Source of the DNA: Bradyrhizobium sp. NFR13
GTDB taxonomy: Bacteria; Pseudomonadota; Alphaproteobacteria; Rhizobiales; Xanthobacteraceae
Direction: 5' to 3'
Assembly: GCF_900114605.1 (NCBI RefSeq)
Contig: NZ_FOTP01000009.1
Coordinates: forward strand, 62,001 to 126,000
DNA length: 64,000 bases
The position numbers and the translations under genes were made by a program. The notes under the pieces were generated by a model. The model saw only the letters and a program-made list of their open reading frames with translations. It did not search any database and was not told where the DNA came from. Of the stretch, positions 34,391 through 43,671 are shown one piece after another (the stretch's first letter is position 1; every line of letters starts with the position of its first letter).

Positions 34391-36052
34391 ATGGCCGCTG
34401 ATACGCAGCTGACAAAGCCTTATACGGCGCATATCGATACGTTCGCGTGGGACAACATGCCACCCGCCGACCAGTTGCCGGAATTCACCTTCACGCGTCC
34501 CGAGTTTCACTATCCTGATCGTATCAACTGCGTGGTACCGTTTCTCGACCGCTGGGTGGAAGAGGGGCGGGGCGACGCGCCCTGCATGTTTGGTCCGAAC
34601 GAGAGCTACACTTATCGTGAGCTCTATGAGCTCGTGAACAAGATCAGCAATGTGCTGGTGAGCAAGCTTGGCCTCGTTCCCGGTGGCCGCGTGCTGTTGC
34701 GCTCCGCCAACAATCCGATGATGGTTGCGACCTATCTCGCCATCATCAAGGCCGGCGGCGTCTGCGTTGCCACGATGCCACTGCTGCGCGCCAAGGAATT
34801 GATCTATCCGATTCAGAAGGCCAAGATCTCGCTCGCTTTGTGCGATGGCAAGCTGTCCGATGAACTCGACAAGGCTGTCATCAGCGCTCCGGAGATGAAG
34901 CGCGTCGTCTACTGGGGAACCGGCAAGGACGACTCGCTGGAAGCGCTGATTGCCGATGCCAGCCCCGAATTCAAGGCGATCGATACGGCGTCCGACGACA
35001 TCTGCCTGATCGCCTTCACCTCGGGCACAACGGGCGATCCCAAGGGCACGATGCATTTTCACCGCGATATGCTCGCGGTGTGCGACGGTTTCGCCCGTAA
35101 TGTGCTGCGTGCTTCGCACGATGATCGATTCATCGGCTCGGCGCCGCTCGCTTTCACCTTCGGCTTCGGTGGCGTGCTGTTCCCTCTGCATATCGGCGCA
35201 TCCTTCGTCGTGCCGGAAAGGGCCGGGCCGGACGACCTCCCGCTGGAGATCGCCAAGCACAAGGTCACGGTCTGCTTCACTGCTCCGACGGCCTATCGCG
35301 CCATCCTTGGCAAGATCGACCGGTATGATCTGTCATCGCTGCGCAAATGCGTGTCGGCTGGAGAGACGCTGCCCAAGGGCACATACGATGCATGGCTGAA
35401 GGCCACGGGCATCAAGCTGATGGACGGCATCGGCGGCACTGAGATGCTGCACATCTTCATCTGCGCCATTGAGGAAGAAATCCGGCCCGGCTCCACCGGG
35501 AAGCCAGTGCCGGGCTATGAGGCCAAGATCGTCGATGACAACGGCAATGACGTTCCGCCCGGGACCATGGGCCGTCTTGCGGTGCGCGGCCCGACCGGCT
35601 GCAAGTACATGTCCGACCCGCGCCAGACCAAATATGTCCAGAACGGCTGGAACCTGACCGGCGACACGTTCGTGATGGATGAAGACGGTTACTTCTGGTA
35701 CCAGTCCCGCTCCGACGACATGATCGTCTCGTCCGGTTACAATATCGCCGGACCGGATGTCGAAGCTGCCCTGCTGACGCACGAAGCCGTCGTCGAGGCC
35801 GGTGTCGTCGGTTGCCCGGATGCGGATCGCGGCATGATCGTGAAGGCCTATGTCGTTCTTGCGCCGGGCGTTGTTGGCAGTGATGCGCTGGTGAGCGAGT
35901 TGCAGAATCACGTGAAACGCGAGATCGCACCGTTCAAATATCCACGTGCGATCGAGTTTGTGCAGCAGTTGCCGAAGACGCAGACTGGCAAGCTGCAGCG
36001 CTTTGCGCTGCGTAAGCTGGCTGCGGAGACTGCATCCGTCGCCGCGGCGTGA
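34391..36052 (+). CDS. 2-aminobenzoate/benzoate-CoA ligase-type enzyme
   Basis: A 553-residue ANL ligase of the benzoate-CoA ligase group. Motifs are IAFTSGTTGDPKGTMHFH, the aromatic-pocket region PLAFTFGFGGVLFPL, GIGGTEMLHIF, the hinge SRSDDMIVSSGYNIAGPDVE and Lys in LPKTQTGKLQR. It converts an aromatic acid to its CoA ester, which is the entry step for the fused monooxygenase at 23607. The N-terminal TAHIDTFAWDNMPP extension is shared with 2-aminobenzoate-CoA ligases as I know them. Ribosome site AGGAGC precedes ATG. A RidA gene follows after 32 bases. Confidence 0.88.
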   Translation: MAADTQLTKPYTAHIDTFAWDNMPPADQLPEFTFTRPEFHYPDRINCVVPFLDRWVEEGRGDAPCMFGPNESYTYRELYELVNKISNVLVSKLGLVPGGRVLLRSANNPMMVATYLAIIKAGGVCVATMPLLRAKELIYPIQKAKISLALCDGKLSDELDKAVISAPEMKRVVYWGTGKDDSLEALIADASPEFKAIDTASDDICLIAFTSGTTGDPKGTMHFHRDMLAVCDGFARNVLRASHDDRFIGSAPLAFTFGFGGVLFPLHIGASFVVPERAGPDDLPLEIAKHKVTVCFTAPTAYRAILGKIDRYDLSSLRKCVSAGETLPKGTYDAWLKATGIKLMDGIGGTEMLHIFICAIEEEIRPGSTGKPVPGYEAKIVDDNGNDVPPGTMGRLAVRGPTGCKYMSDPRQTKYVQNGWNLTGDTFVMDEDGYFWYQSRSDDMIVSSGYNIAGPDVEAALLTHEAVVEAGVVGCPDADRGMIVKAYVVLAPGVVGSDALVSELQNHVKREIAPFKYPRAIEFVQQLPKTQTGKLQRFALRKLAAETASVAAA

Positions 36053-36084
36053 CATCGACAGATTGATTTGAGGAGTATTGCCCG

Positions 36085-36543
36085 GTGACTGCACCAAAGG
36101 GGCCGACATTGACGGTAGTGCCAGGCGCGAAGGCAGATAGTTCGCCATTAGGCGTGCGCGTGCTGCAGCCAAGCGGATGGCCGATGCCCAAGGGCTATGC
36201 CAACGGCATGACGGCCGATGGCCGCATCGTCGTCACCGGCGGCGTGATTGGCTGGGATGCCGAGGAGAAGCTGAAGCCGGATTTCGTGTCGCAGGTTCGT
36301 CAGGCGCTGCAGAATATTTCCGACATCCTCGCGGAAGGCGGCGCGAAGCCCGAGCATCTCGTGCGGCTGACTTGGTACGTCGTCGATATGGAAGAATATC
36401 TCGGCAATCTGAAAGCGCTCGGTCAGGCCTATCGCGAGATATTCGGTGCACATTATCCGGCCATGGCGCTGGTGCAGGTCGTGCGTTTGGTTGAACTTGC
36501 TGCGCGCGTCGAGATCGAGGCGACTGCGGTGGTGCCGCGTTAA
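36085..36543 (+). CDS. RidA/YjgF-family enamine/imine deaminase
   Basis: A 152-residue RidA-type protein: PKGYANGMTADGRIVVTGGV, then QALQNISDILAEGGAKPEHLVRLTWYV, and ARVEIEATAVVP at the end, including the conserved Arg (ARVEIE). RidA proteins hydrolyse enamines and imines to ketones and ammonia. The product of 2-aminobenzoyl-CoA monooxygenase/reductase is a cyclic enamine, so a RidA beside the ligase is chemically sensible for its deamination. The GTG at 36085 follows GAGGAG. Confidence 0.9.
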   Translation: MTAPKGPTLTVVPGAKADSSPLGVRVLQPSGWPMPKGYANGMTADGRIVVTGGVIGWDAEEKLKPDFVSQVRQALQNISDILAEGGAKPEHLVRLTWYVVDMEEYLGNLKALGQAYREIFGAHYPAMALVQVVRLVELAARVEIEATAVVPR

Positions 36544-36549
36544 GCGGCG

Positions 36550-37359
36550 CTACTTGGCCTCGATGAACTCTGTCGGGCTCTTGCCCGTCACTTGCCGGAA
36601 CGCGTGCGAAAATGCCGAGAAACTGGCATAGCCAAGATCGGCAGCAAGCTGTTTCACCGACGCGTTGCGGTTCATCGACAGTCGTTCGATCGCTTCTGCG
36701 ATTCGCGCGCGTTGACACCAGCTCTTGAAGCTCAATTGCGTCTCTGCCGAAAAAAGTCGCGATAGTGTACGTGCAGATGTGCCGACGGTGCGCGCCAATG
36801 TCTCTATCTCGTAAGTCTGTGTCGGATTGGCCAGCACCATCTCTGCCGCACGTCGGCAGCGCGGCTCTTGCGGCAGCGGCATGAACGTCGCGGGATCGCC
36901 TGCCTGATGCAGTTCCAGCATCGCAATCTCGATCAATAGCTGATTGCGCGCGACGTCATCGCGCCCATCGAATAGCGCCAGGATCGACTCGTGCAACAGG
37001 CGCGAGACGCGAACCACGAACTCCGCTGCGAGATCGCCATTGCGTCGATCCGGCGCCAGCCAATCGACGTTGAAATACAGTGAACGCATCTCGATGTCGG
37101 CCAGCACGTCGATGGCATGGGGTAGGTGGGCCGGCACCCAGACGGCGCGGTCCGGTGGCACCAGCCAGCGGCCCTTTGGAGTCGTGACCTGCATTGTGCC
37201 CGCAGCGGCGAACACGAGTTGCGCCTCGCGATGGGCATGGGTGTCCAGCCGGATGCCCTTGCGGTAACGCGTCGCCAGGATGTGGACGCCGTCGATCGCG
37301 GAACGCCGGCGTTCGGACAAGTCCAGGATTGGCGGTTCGGCGACATTCATTGGCAACAT
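36550..37359 (-). CDS. AraC-family transcriptional regulator with cupin sensor domain
   Basis: A 269-residue regulator with an N-terminal cupin (DTHAHREAQLVFAAAGTMQV) and a C-terminal AraC helix-turn-helix (IETLARTVGTSARTLSRLFS, then KQLAADLGYASFSAFSHAFR). It is divergent from the MFS gene at 37414, which it probably controls. The start could be the ATG at 37359 or at 37350. Confidence 0.9.
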   Translation of the reverse strand: MLPMNVAEPPILDLSERRRSAIDGVHILATRYRKGIRLDTHAHREAQLVFAAAGTMQVTTPKGRWLVPPDRAVWVPAHLPHAIDVLADIEMRSLYFNVDWLAPDRRNGDLAAEFVVRVSRLLHESILALFDGRDDVARNQLLIEIAMLELHQAGDPATFMPLPQEPRCRRAAEMVLANPTQTYEIETLARTVGTSARTLSRLFSAETQLSFKSWCQRARIAEAIERLSMNRNASVKQLAADLGYASFSAFSHAFRQVTGKSPTEFIEAK

Positions 37360-37413
37360 CCCGTTAGAGCAAGCTCATATAACGGCATTCCAAGGTTGCC
37401 AAGGAATCGATTC

Positions 37414-38592
37414 ATGAACGTCCCGAGCCGGGTCATCACTCTCGTCAATGTCGCCCATTTCATCGACCATTATGCGATGCTTATCTTTGCGGCGGCGGTG
37501 CTCGTAATGGGCCCGGCCATGGGCAAGACCTATACGGAGCTGCTGCCCTATGCGACGCCGGGCTTCATGGCATTTGGCGCCGGCTCGCTGGTGACCGGCT
37601 GGCTCGGCGACCGCTGGAGCCGTCGCCACATGATGGTGATTTTCTTCTATGGCATCGGCCTGTCGATGATGGCTGTCGGTCTGGTGCAGACGCCGCTGCA
37701 GCTCGGTGCGGCGCTGTTCTCGGTCGGCCTGTTCGCGTCGATCTATCATCCGGTTGGTACCGCGATGATCGTCTCCTATGCCGACAAGCTCGGCAGCGCG
37801 ATGGGCATCAATGGCGTGTTCGGCAATTTCGGCGTGGCATCTTCCGCACTGATCACCGGCGTGCTCGGTCAGTTCCTCGGCTGGCGCTGGGCGTTCATCA
37901 TTCCCGGTCTCGTCACTGTTGCAATTGGTGTTGTCTTCATGCGTGAGGTCGCGCATGAAGATCGCTCGGGATTCAAACAGGCCGCCGCGCAAGCGCGCGT
38001 CGCGAAGTCCGACATGTGGCGTGTGATCCTCGCACTGTTGGTCACAGTGGTCGCGATCTCCACCGTGTTCAACGCCATCACCGTCGCGCTGCCAAAACTG
38101 TTTGCCGAGCGCCTGTCCGACATGACGAACAGCCCGGCGTTGCTTGGCATCATTGCCGCCTCCGTTTACGTCTTCGGGGCAGCAACTCAGTACAACATCG
38201 GAAAGCTGATTGATAAGCACTCGCTGAAGGCGGTGAGCGTTCCGTTGTCGCTGGTGCTTGCGCCGTTCCTGTATTTCGCCGCGTCGCAATCGAACGTCTC
38301 ACTGATTGTCGTCGCGATCGGAATCATCATTGGTCTGTTCGGGCAGATCACTGTTAATGAGGCGATCGTCGGCAAGTATACAAGCGAGGAATGGCGTTCA
38401 CGCGCCTATGCCGTGCGCTACTTCGTCGGCTTCACCGCGGCGGGAGCCTCGGTCGGGCTTGTCGCTTGGTTGTACGAGCAGGGTGGCTTCATCATGATGT
38501 TGCACGCCTTTGCCGCCTTGTCGGCCCTGGTGATCGTCGCTGCATTGATCTTGCCGCGGGAGTTGCCGCCAGCAAAAACGCCTGTGGCGTAA
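37414..38592 (+). CDS. MFS transporter, fosmidomycin-resistance-like group
   Basis: A 392-residue protein with 12 predicted membrane helices and the MFS motif GWLGDRWSRRHMM after helix 2. The pattern ASIYHPVGTAMI near helix 4 is typical of the Fsr branch. The chosen start, ATG 37414, has AAGGAA upstream. Its likely regulator is the divergent AraC gene. The substrate is unknown. Confidence 0.87.
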   Translation: MNVPSRVITLVNVAHFIDHYAMLIFAAAVLVMGPAMGKTYTELLPYATPGFMAFGAGSLVTGWLGDRWSRRHMMVIFFYGIGLSMMAVGLVQTPLQLGAALFSVGLFASIYHPVGTAMIVSYADKLGSAMGINGVFGNFGVASSALITGVLGQFLGWRWAFIIPGLVTVAIGVVFMREVAHEDRSGFKQAAAQARVAKSDMWRVILALLVTVVAISTVFNAITVALPKLFAERLSDMTNSPALLGIIAASVYVFGAATQYNIGKLIDKHSLKAVSVPLSLVLAPFLYFAASQSNVSLIVVAIGIIIGLFGQITVNEAIVGKYTSEEWRSRAYAVRYFVGFTAAGASVGLVAWLYEQGGFIMMLHAFAALSALVIVAALILPRELPPAKTPVA

Positions 38593-38820
38593 AACTTCTC
38601 GCTTTACGCTGGCGAGCAGCACGGGACCGGTCTAGTTAGGCGGGGACAATGCCATTCGCCTCCCGAATGGCGGTTGGCGAAAGTGGCATTTCGCGCACAT
38701 CAGCATCGCGATCACAGATTTCCGAATGGCCTCGGGAATAGTCTGGTGTATGCGGTGTTGCGTGATGGGGCGCTGCTTTTCTGACCGTGATGACCGAGAC
38801 GCGAGCCGCCGTGAACCGTT

Positions 38821-39933
38821 TTGCTGGATACGTCCGTGGACTTTGAAGCGCTCGTCGATGAAATTTATGAAGCCGGGATTGTGCCGGAGCGTTGGCCACA
38901 GGTGTTCGACCGGCTTGCGGAGATTGCCGACGCGGAAGGTTCGCTGATTTTTGCGGTGGCGCCGGGCACGCCACGCTGGATGTCATCGGAAAAGATTCGC
39001 GAACGAATTGATCGCTGGACGAAGGGGCCCTTCGCTCACAACAACCCGCGCGCTCAGCGATTGATCCCGAACACCGAGCCGCGATTTTTGACCGATCTCG
39101 ATCGTTTCACGCTGGAAGAGCTCGATAATGAGAGCTTTTATCGGGATTTGCTGCGGCCCGGGGGGCTGGGATGGTGCGTTGGCACTTCGATCAGATCGCC
39201 GTCAGGAGACATGCTCGTTCTGTCGGTTGAGAAGGCGTTTGCGAAGGGGCCGGTTCCTCGGGCAATTGCGGAGCAATTCGACCAGCTTCGCCCGCATCTG
39301 GCGCGGGCTGCCGTGTTGGCCGGGCGCCTCGGTTTCGAACGCTCACGCACCGCTGTTGCAACGCTGGAGATGATCGGGCTGCCCGCTGCAGCGCTAACGC
39401 AGACGGGACGGGTGGTCGCAACCAATCCTGGTTTCCTTGCCAGCACGGCTACGGTCAGCGTGGGCGCGCAGGACCAGGTGCAATTCAGCTCTCCGACCGC
39501 CAACACGCTGTTCCTGGAGGCGCTCGCCAAGCCCGTATCTCTGGCTAAGACGGGCCGGTCCATTCCCATTGCAGGCGTCGACGAGAGCCCGCCTTTGATC
39601 GCGCATGTGCTGCCGCTCCGTCTGGCTGGCCTCGATGTTTTTGCGGGCGCTGTCTCGATCCTGTTCCTGACGCCGATTACCCAGCAGCGCAGCCCGGGTC
39701 CGAAGCTTCTGCAGGCTCTGTTCGATTTGACGCCGGCCGAAGCGCGGATCACCAGCCTTCTGATCGATGGCAACTCTGTCGACTCCATCTCGAAAATGCA
39801 GAGCGTCAGCCTGAATACCGTGCGGACCCAGCTGAAATCCGTCTTCATGAAAACTGGCGTCGATCGGCAGGTGGATCTGGTTCGGCTTCTGGGCCAGCCG
39901 CGAGTTCAATTGATCCCGGACCGGGACGCCTGA
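38821..39933 (+). CDS. LuxR-type helix-turn-helix regulator
   Basis: A 370-residue regulator whose C terminus (about 295-365) is a LuxR-type DNA-binding domain: DLTPAEARITSLLIDGNSVD, then SLNTVRTQLKSVFMKTGV. The N-terminal 280 residues match no sensor domain I recognise. The start is uncertain: TTG at 38821 or GTG at 38836, both with weak ribosome sites. No cognate autoinducer synthase gene is nearby. Confidence 0.82.
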   Translation: MLDTSVDFEALVDEIYEAGIVPERWPQVFDRLAEIADAEGSLIFAVAPGTPRWMSSEKIRERIDRWTKGPFAHNNPRAQRLIPNTEPRFLTDLDRFTLEELDNESFYRDLLRPGGLGWCVGTSIRSPSGDMLVLSVEKAFAKGPVPRAIAEQFDQLRPHLARAAVLAGRLGFERSRTAVATLEMIGLPAAALTQTGRVVATNPGFLASTATVSVGAQDQVQFSSPTANTLFLEALAKPVSLAKTGRSIPIAGVDESPPLIAHVLPLRLAGLDVFAGAVSILFLTPITQQRSPGPKLLQALFDLTPAEARITSLLIDGNSVDSISKMQSVSLNTVRTQLKSVFMKTGVDRQVDLVRLLGQPRVQLIPDRDA

Positions 39934-39946
39934 AAAATCCACGAAA

Positions 39947-39970
39947 AAGGCCGGCACGATGGCCGGCCTT
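39947..39970 (-). terminator. Terminator downstream of phaZ (minus strand), shared with the LuxR gene
   Basis: Perfect 9-bp stem AAGGCCGGC/GCCGGCCTT with a six-base loop, followed on the minus strand by a TTTTT run. It lies 14 bases after the LuxR stop on the plus strand and about 190 bases beyond the phaZ stop on the minus strand. Confidence 0.65.
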
Positions 39971-40110
39971 GATGCGTAGTATGCCCGGTGAAAAATCGTG
40001 CAGTCGTCAATACACGGTCCGCCGAGGCGGTAATAAGAAACCGCTGTCATGCTGCTGCCGCGGCCGCTAAACGATTCCCCGGTATCGACGTAGGTTATTC
40101 CTGCGACATC

Positions 40111-40134
40111 CGCTTCACCAATTTGGGTGAAGCG
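40111..40134 (-). terminator. Possible hairpin near the phaZ stop
   Basis: CGCTTCACC and GGGTGAAGCG form a 9-bp stem about 30 bases downstream of the phaZ stop on the minus strand. There is no T run. Confidence 0.3.
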
Positions 40135-40162
40135 CCCGACTATTTGTATACAACGCAGGGTT

Positions 40163-41386
40163 TCAGGAATTCACGTGAACAAAATCACGTAACAGCGGGT
40201 AGATCTCGTTGTTCCAGCGGCGTCCGCTAAAGACGCCGTAATGGCCGACACCGGCCTGCATGTGATGGACTTTGCGGTAGGCCCGCACGCCGGTGCATAG
40301 ATCCTGGGCTGCCAAAGTCTGGCCGATCGAGCAGATATCATCCTTCTCGCCCTCGACCGTCATCAGCCCCATGCGCTTGATCGAGGCGCAGTTCACGGTC
40401 CGGCCTTTGTAGGTCAGCTTGCCCTGCGGCAACAGGTGCTCCTGGAATACGTCGCGGATGGTATCGATATAGAACTCTCCGGGTAGATCCATCACAGCGA
40501 AATATTCGTCGTAGAACGTCTTGATGACTTCCGCCTTCTCGGTCTCGCCCTTGGCGAGATGATTGGCGAGATCGACATGCGACTTGATGTGCCGCTCGAG
40601 ATTCATCGAGACGAATGCAGTCAACTGAATGAAGCCGGGATAGACTTGCCGGAACGCGCCTTTGCACTGGAACGGCACGTAGTTGATCATGTTGTCTTCG
40701 AACCACTTCAACGATTTGCTCTTGGCGAACTCGTTGACCTTGGTCGGCTGAATGCGCGTATCGATCGGGCCCGCCATGAGCGTCAGGCTTGCCGGGCGCG
40801 CGGGGTGATTGTCTTCCGACATGATAGCTGCCGCGGCCAGTGCCGACACGGACGGCTGGCAGATCGCGACCATGTGCGAACGCGGTCCAAGCTCATTCAT
40901 GAATGTGATCAGATGCTCGGTATATTCGTCGAGGCCGAACTTGCCCTGATTGAGCGGTATGTCGCGCGGATTGTGCCAGTCTGTGATATAGACGTCATGA
41001 TCCTGCAGCAGGGTCTTCACGGTGCCGCGCAGCAGCGTCGCGAAGTGGCCGGACATCGGCGCCACCAGCAGCATGCGCGGTTGCTCCGGCGCATTCTCTT
41101 TCTTGAAGTGTAGCAGAGATCCGAACGGCGTCTTGAAAGTGACTTCTTCCGTCACCTCATGCTCGTCGTTGCCGACCATTACCTTGCCGATATCGAATTC
41201 CGGCCGATGATAGGTGAGGGCGGAGCGCGAAATCAGCTCAAGCGCAGCCGCAAGGCGGCCGAACAGTTTTTCGGACGTGCCGGCCGGGACGAGATTGAGG
41301 TATTTCAATGCGGCAGACGCACCGGTGCGCCAAGGTGCTGTCAGATCCATGTGATTCTGGTAGGCCTGATACATCATTGACATCAT
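40163..41386 (-). CDS. phaZ: Intracellular polyhydroxyalkanoate depolymerase PhaZ
   Basis: A 407-residue enzyme of the intracellular nPHB depolymerase family starting MMSMMYQAYQNHMDLTAPWR. The nucleophile is Cys176 in MVAICQPSVSA, and the C-terminal His lies in VGHYGVFSGRRW. It degrades stored polyhydroxybutyrate granules. Several Met codons at the start (41386, 41383, 41377, 41374) leave the exact N terminus open. It stands alone, with no phasin or synthase gene nearby. Confidence 0.93.
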   Translation of the reverse strand: MMSMMYQAYQNHMDLTAPWRTGASAALKYLNLVPAGTSEKLFGRLAAALELISRSALTYHRPEFDIGKVMVGNDEHEVTEEVTFKTPFGSLLHFKKENAPEQPRMLLVAPMSGHFATLLRGTVKTLLQDHDVYITDWHNPRDIPLNQGKFGLDEYTEHLITFMNELGPRSHMVAICQPSVSALAAAAIMSEDNHPARPASLTLMAGPIDTRIQPTKVNEFAKSKSLKWFEDNMINYVPFQCKGAFRQVYPGFIQLTAFVSMNLERHIKSHVDLANHLAKGETEKAEVIKTFYDEYFAVMDLPGEFYIDTIRDVFQEHLLPQGKLTYKGRTVNCASIKRMGLMTVEGEKDDICSIGQTLAAQDLCTGVRAYRKVHHMQAGVGHYGVFSGRRWNNEIYPLLRDFVHVNS

Positions 41387-41566
41387 CCGGAGCTATCCCT
41401 GCTTCGTTGCTATGCAATATTGAAGCCAGAGAAGAGTCAATTCGTCTGGAAAACTGGCACGTGGTTTGCTGAACAAAATTAAAGCAGCACAAGCAACGGG
41501 CAGCCGGGACCCGGTTACCCCGAGGGCTGATGGGCTGCCTTGGGTTCGGGCGTAAGGGGATAAGTC

Positions 41567-42220
41567 ATGGCCAACGCGACACTCACCATCAGCAGCAAGA
41601 ACTATTCGTCGTGGTCATTGCGAGGGTGGCTGCTGACAAAATTCTCGGGTCTTGAGTTCGACGAAGTCGTTACAGCGCCGGACGATGCCTCTGCCAGGGC
41701 CGAGATCCTGTTGCTGTCCTCGTCGATCCTGGTGCCCTGCCTGCGCCATGAGGGGGCGGTGGTCTGGGATACGCTGGCCATCGCCGAATATCTCAACGAG
41801 ATCATGCCGGAAGCAATGCTATTGCCGGCGGACCGCATCCAACGGGCGCATTGCCGCTCGATTTGCGGTGAAATTCATTCCGGCTTCACGACATTGCGGG
41901 CATCGCTGCCGGTCAACATCAAGGGGCATTTTCCCAACTTCAAGGTCTGGTCGCGGGCACAGGCCGACATCGATCGCATCTGCACGATCTGGCGTGAGTG
42001 CCTGTCGAAGTCGGGCGGACCGTTCCTGTTCGGCACCCGCAGCATGGCCGACGCCATGTATGCGCCGGTGGTGACGCGCTTCGCGACCTACGACGTCAAG
42101 CTCGATCCGCAGCTATCAGCCTATGCCAGCACGGTCATGAACCTGCCCGAAATGCAGGAATGGATTGCTGCAGCAAAGCAGGAGCCTGCCGACATCGAAG
42201 AGCTCGAGGTCGAGTACTGA
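41567..42220 (+). CDS. Glutathione S-transferase family protein
   Basis: A 217-residue GST-like protein with a thioredoxin-fold N-terminal domain, ISSKNYSSWSLRGWLLTKFS, and the conserved site SSSILVPCLRHEGAVVWDTLAI, where a Pro before Cys and the WDT sequence mark the glutathione site. The helical C-terminal domain follows. It resembles the group of GSTs related to YfcF. Its role is unknown, and no operon partner is evident. Confidence 0.87.
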   Translation: MANATLTISSKNYSSWSLRGWLLTKFSGLEFDEVVTAPDDASARAEILLLSSSILVPCLRHEGAVVWDTLAIAEYLNEIMPEAMLLPADRIQRAHCRSICGEIHSGFTTLRASLPVNIKGHFPNFKVWSRAQADIDRICTIWRECLSKSGGPFLFGTRSMADAMYAPVVTRFATYDVKLDPQLSAYASTVMNLPEMQEWIAAAKQEPADIEELEVEY

Positions 42221-42493
42221 TTGATAGTTCGGCAACGCTACGCCGGCTCACGGATCAGGCAGGGCCTGCTCAACTTGTATCCAGAAATTGTAGCGCTCGC
42301 CGGGGATTGGCGGCGGTTTGGCCGCCAGATCACCTGCCAACGAGCGCGATTGGTATCAAAACGCCTTTGACGTCAGCTGGCGCGATTTTCGCATAGCAGC
42401 AATTTCTCGCGAGCCGCATTGCGTTGGCTGCCGATCGATTGCACGCCAATCACAGTTCGGTCCCCGGGTGTTTTGAACACGTTGGAGGATCCC

Positions 42494-43633
42494 ATGAATG
42501 TACATGCTGCGATCGATCTCAAATGGCCTGGGCTTAAGCACCCGAACGGCGATCCTCTTCGCCTGAATCATGGGGACTTCGTAGCGATCGATCGCCACAA
42601 GGATACGACATACGAGGCGACCTATCGCCCGCAGGCACTCTATAGCCGCGCGAATGAAGGCTTTCACGCCAATAACGAAACTTTCCTGCTCCATGAAGTC
42701 GCGACCAATCTGCCGATCTATCGCGAAGACACCGGCCCCACCGATTTCCATCTTCACCTTCCACCGGGCGGATTCCAGCTCGTGCTGGTCACGTCGGGGA
42801 TGTTCACCTTCGACTACGATGGCCGCGTGTACTATGTCGGTCCAGGCGCAGTAATGCTGCAAAGCGCGATCGTGCATCGCCAGCTGTTTTATACTTGGTC
42901 AGGTCTGTCCACCGAGGAGAACCTGAAGACGCCGCAGACGGTGGTGCCCGATGCGTTGTCCATGGGCTACTCCGGCAAGTTTCTCGAAGCCTTCGTGACC
43001 GATCCGACGACCTTCCCGAACCCGACAATCGTCGGTCCGGACCAGATCAACGAAGCCGAGACGCCTCGTGTGGCCTGGACCCACGCGCTGCATGACCGCC
43101 CGGGCGACGCGGGCTTTTGGCTTCAGGATCCGCTGGCGCTGGATGCACTCTTCAAGCCGCTGACTGACAGTGTCGTCAAATCGACCATGCCCGTTTACGT
43201 GCGTGACATCGGAATCGAGATTCCGAGTGGTCATCTTGTCACCGGTCACATCATCGCAACCGATCCGCATGGCAAGTCGCTTTTGCCGAAGAGTTCTTCG
43301 GCAGCCGTGGATGCCGCCTCTTTCGCGAAGGGAGAGGTTGTCATCTATCGCGTCATTCGCGGCACGGCCGAGTTCAGGGACAGTGCGGGAAAGACGTTCG
43401 AACTTGCGGCCGGTGATGTCGTGACCGCAGGCAAGAATTCGACCAGCCTCATCGGGATGGGCGAAAATACGCAGGTCCTCCGGCTTGGACTGCTGAAAGG
43501 TATGGAGCAGCTTCGAAGCTGGACGCCGACGCAACGTGACGAAATCGATGGCCTGGCGGCCAAGATCATCACACAGAAGGACATTCGCCCCTTGCGGACC
43601 GAAGGCAAGCCGGTCGGGTATCTGTACGAGTAA
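42494..43633 (+). CDS. Uncharacterised bicupin-like protein
   Basis: A 379-residue protein with two cupin-like regions: DFHLHLPPGGFQLVLVTSGM at about 87 and VIYRVIRGTAEFRDSAGK with FELAAGDVV near 290. The classical metal ligands HxH(x)nE are only partly present in the first and absent in the second. It may be a non-metal cupin or a homogentisate/gentisate dioxygenase-like fold. Ribosome site GGAGG precedes ATG 42494. I do not recognise a function. Confidence 0.55.
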   Translation: MNVHAAIDLKWPGLKHPNGDPLRLNHGDFVAIDRHKDTTYEATYRPQALYSRANEGFHANNETFLLHEVATNLPIYREDTGPTDFHLHLPPGGFQLVLVTSGMFTFDYDGRVYYVGPGAVMLQSAIVHRQLFYTWSGLSTEENLKTPQTVVPDALSMGYSGKFLEAFVTDPTTFPNPTIVGPDQINEAETPRVAWTHALHDRPGDAGFWLQDPLALDALFKPLTDSVVKSTMPVYVRDIGIEIPSGHLVTGHIIATDPHGKSLLPKSSSAAVDAASFAKGEVVIYRVIRGTAEFRDSAGKTFELAAGDVVTAGKNSTSLIGMGENTQVLRLGLLKGMEQLRSWTPTQRDEIDGLAAKIITQKDIRPLRTEGKPVGYLYE

Positions 43634-43671
43634 GCCCGTCGTCCGGGAGCCCTAAAGCAGGCAGACGGCCA

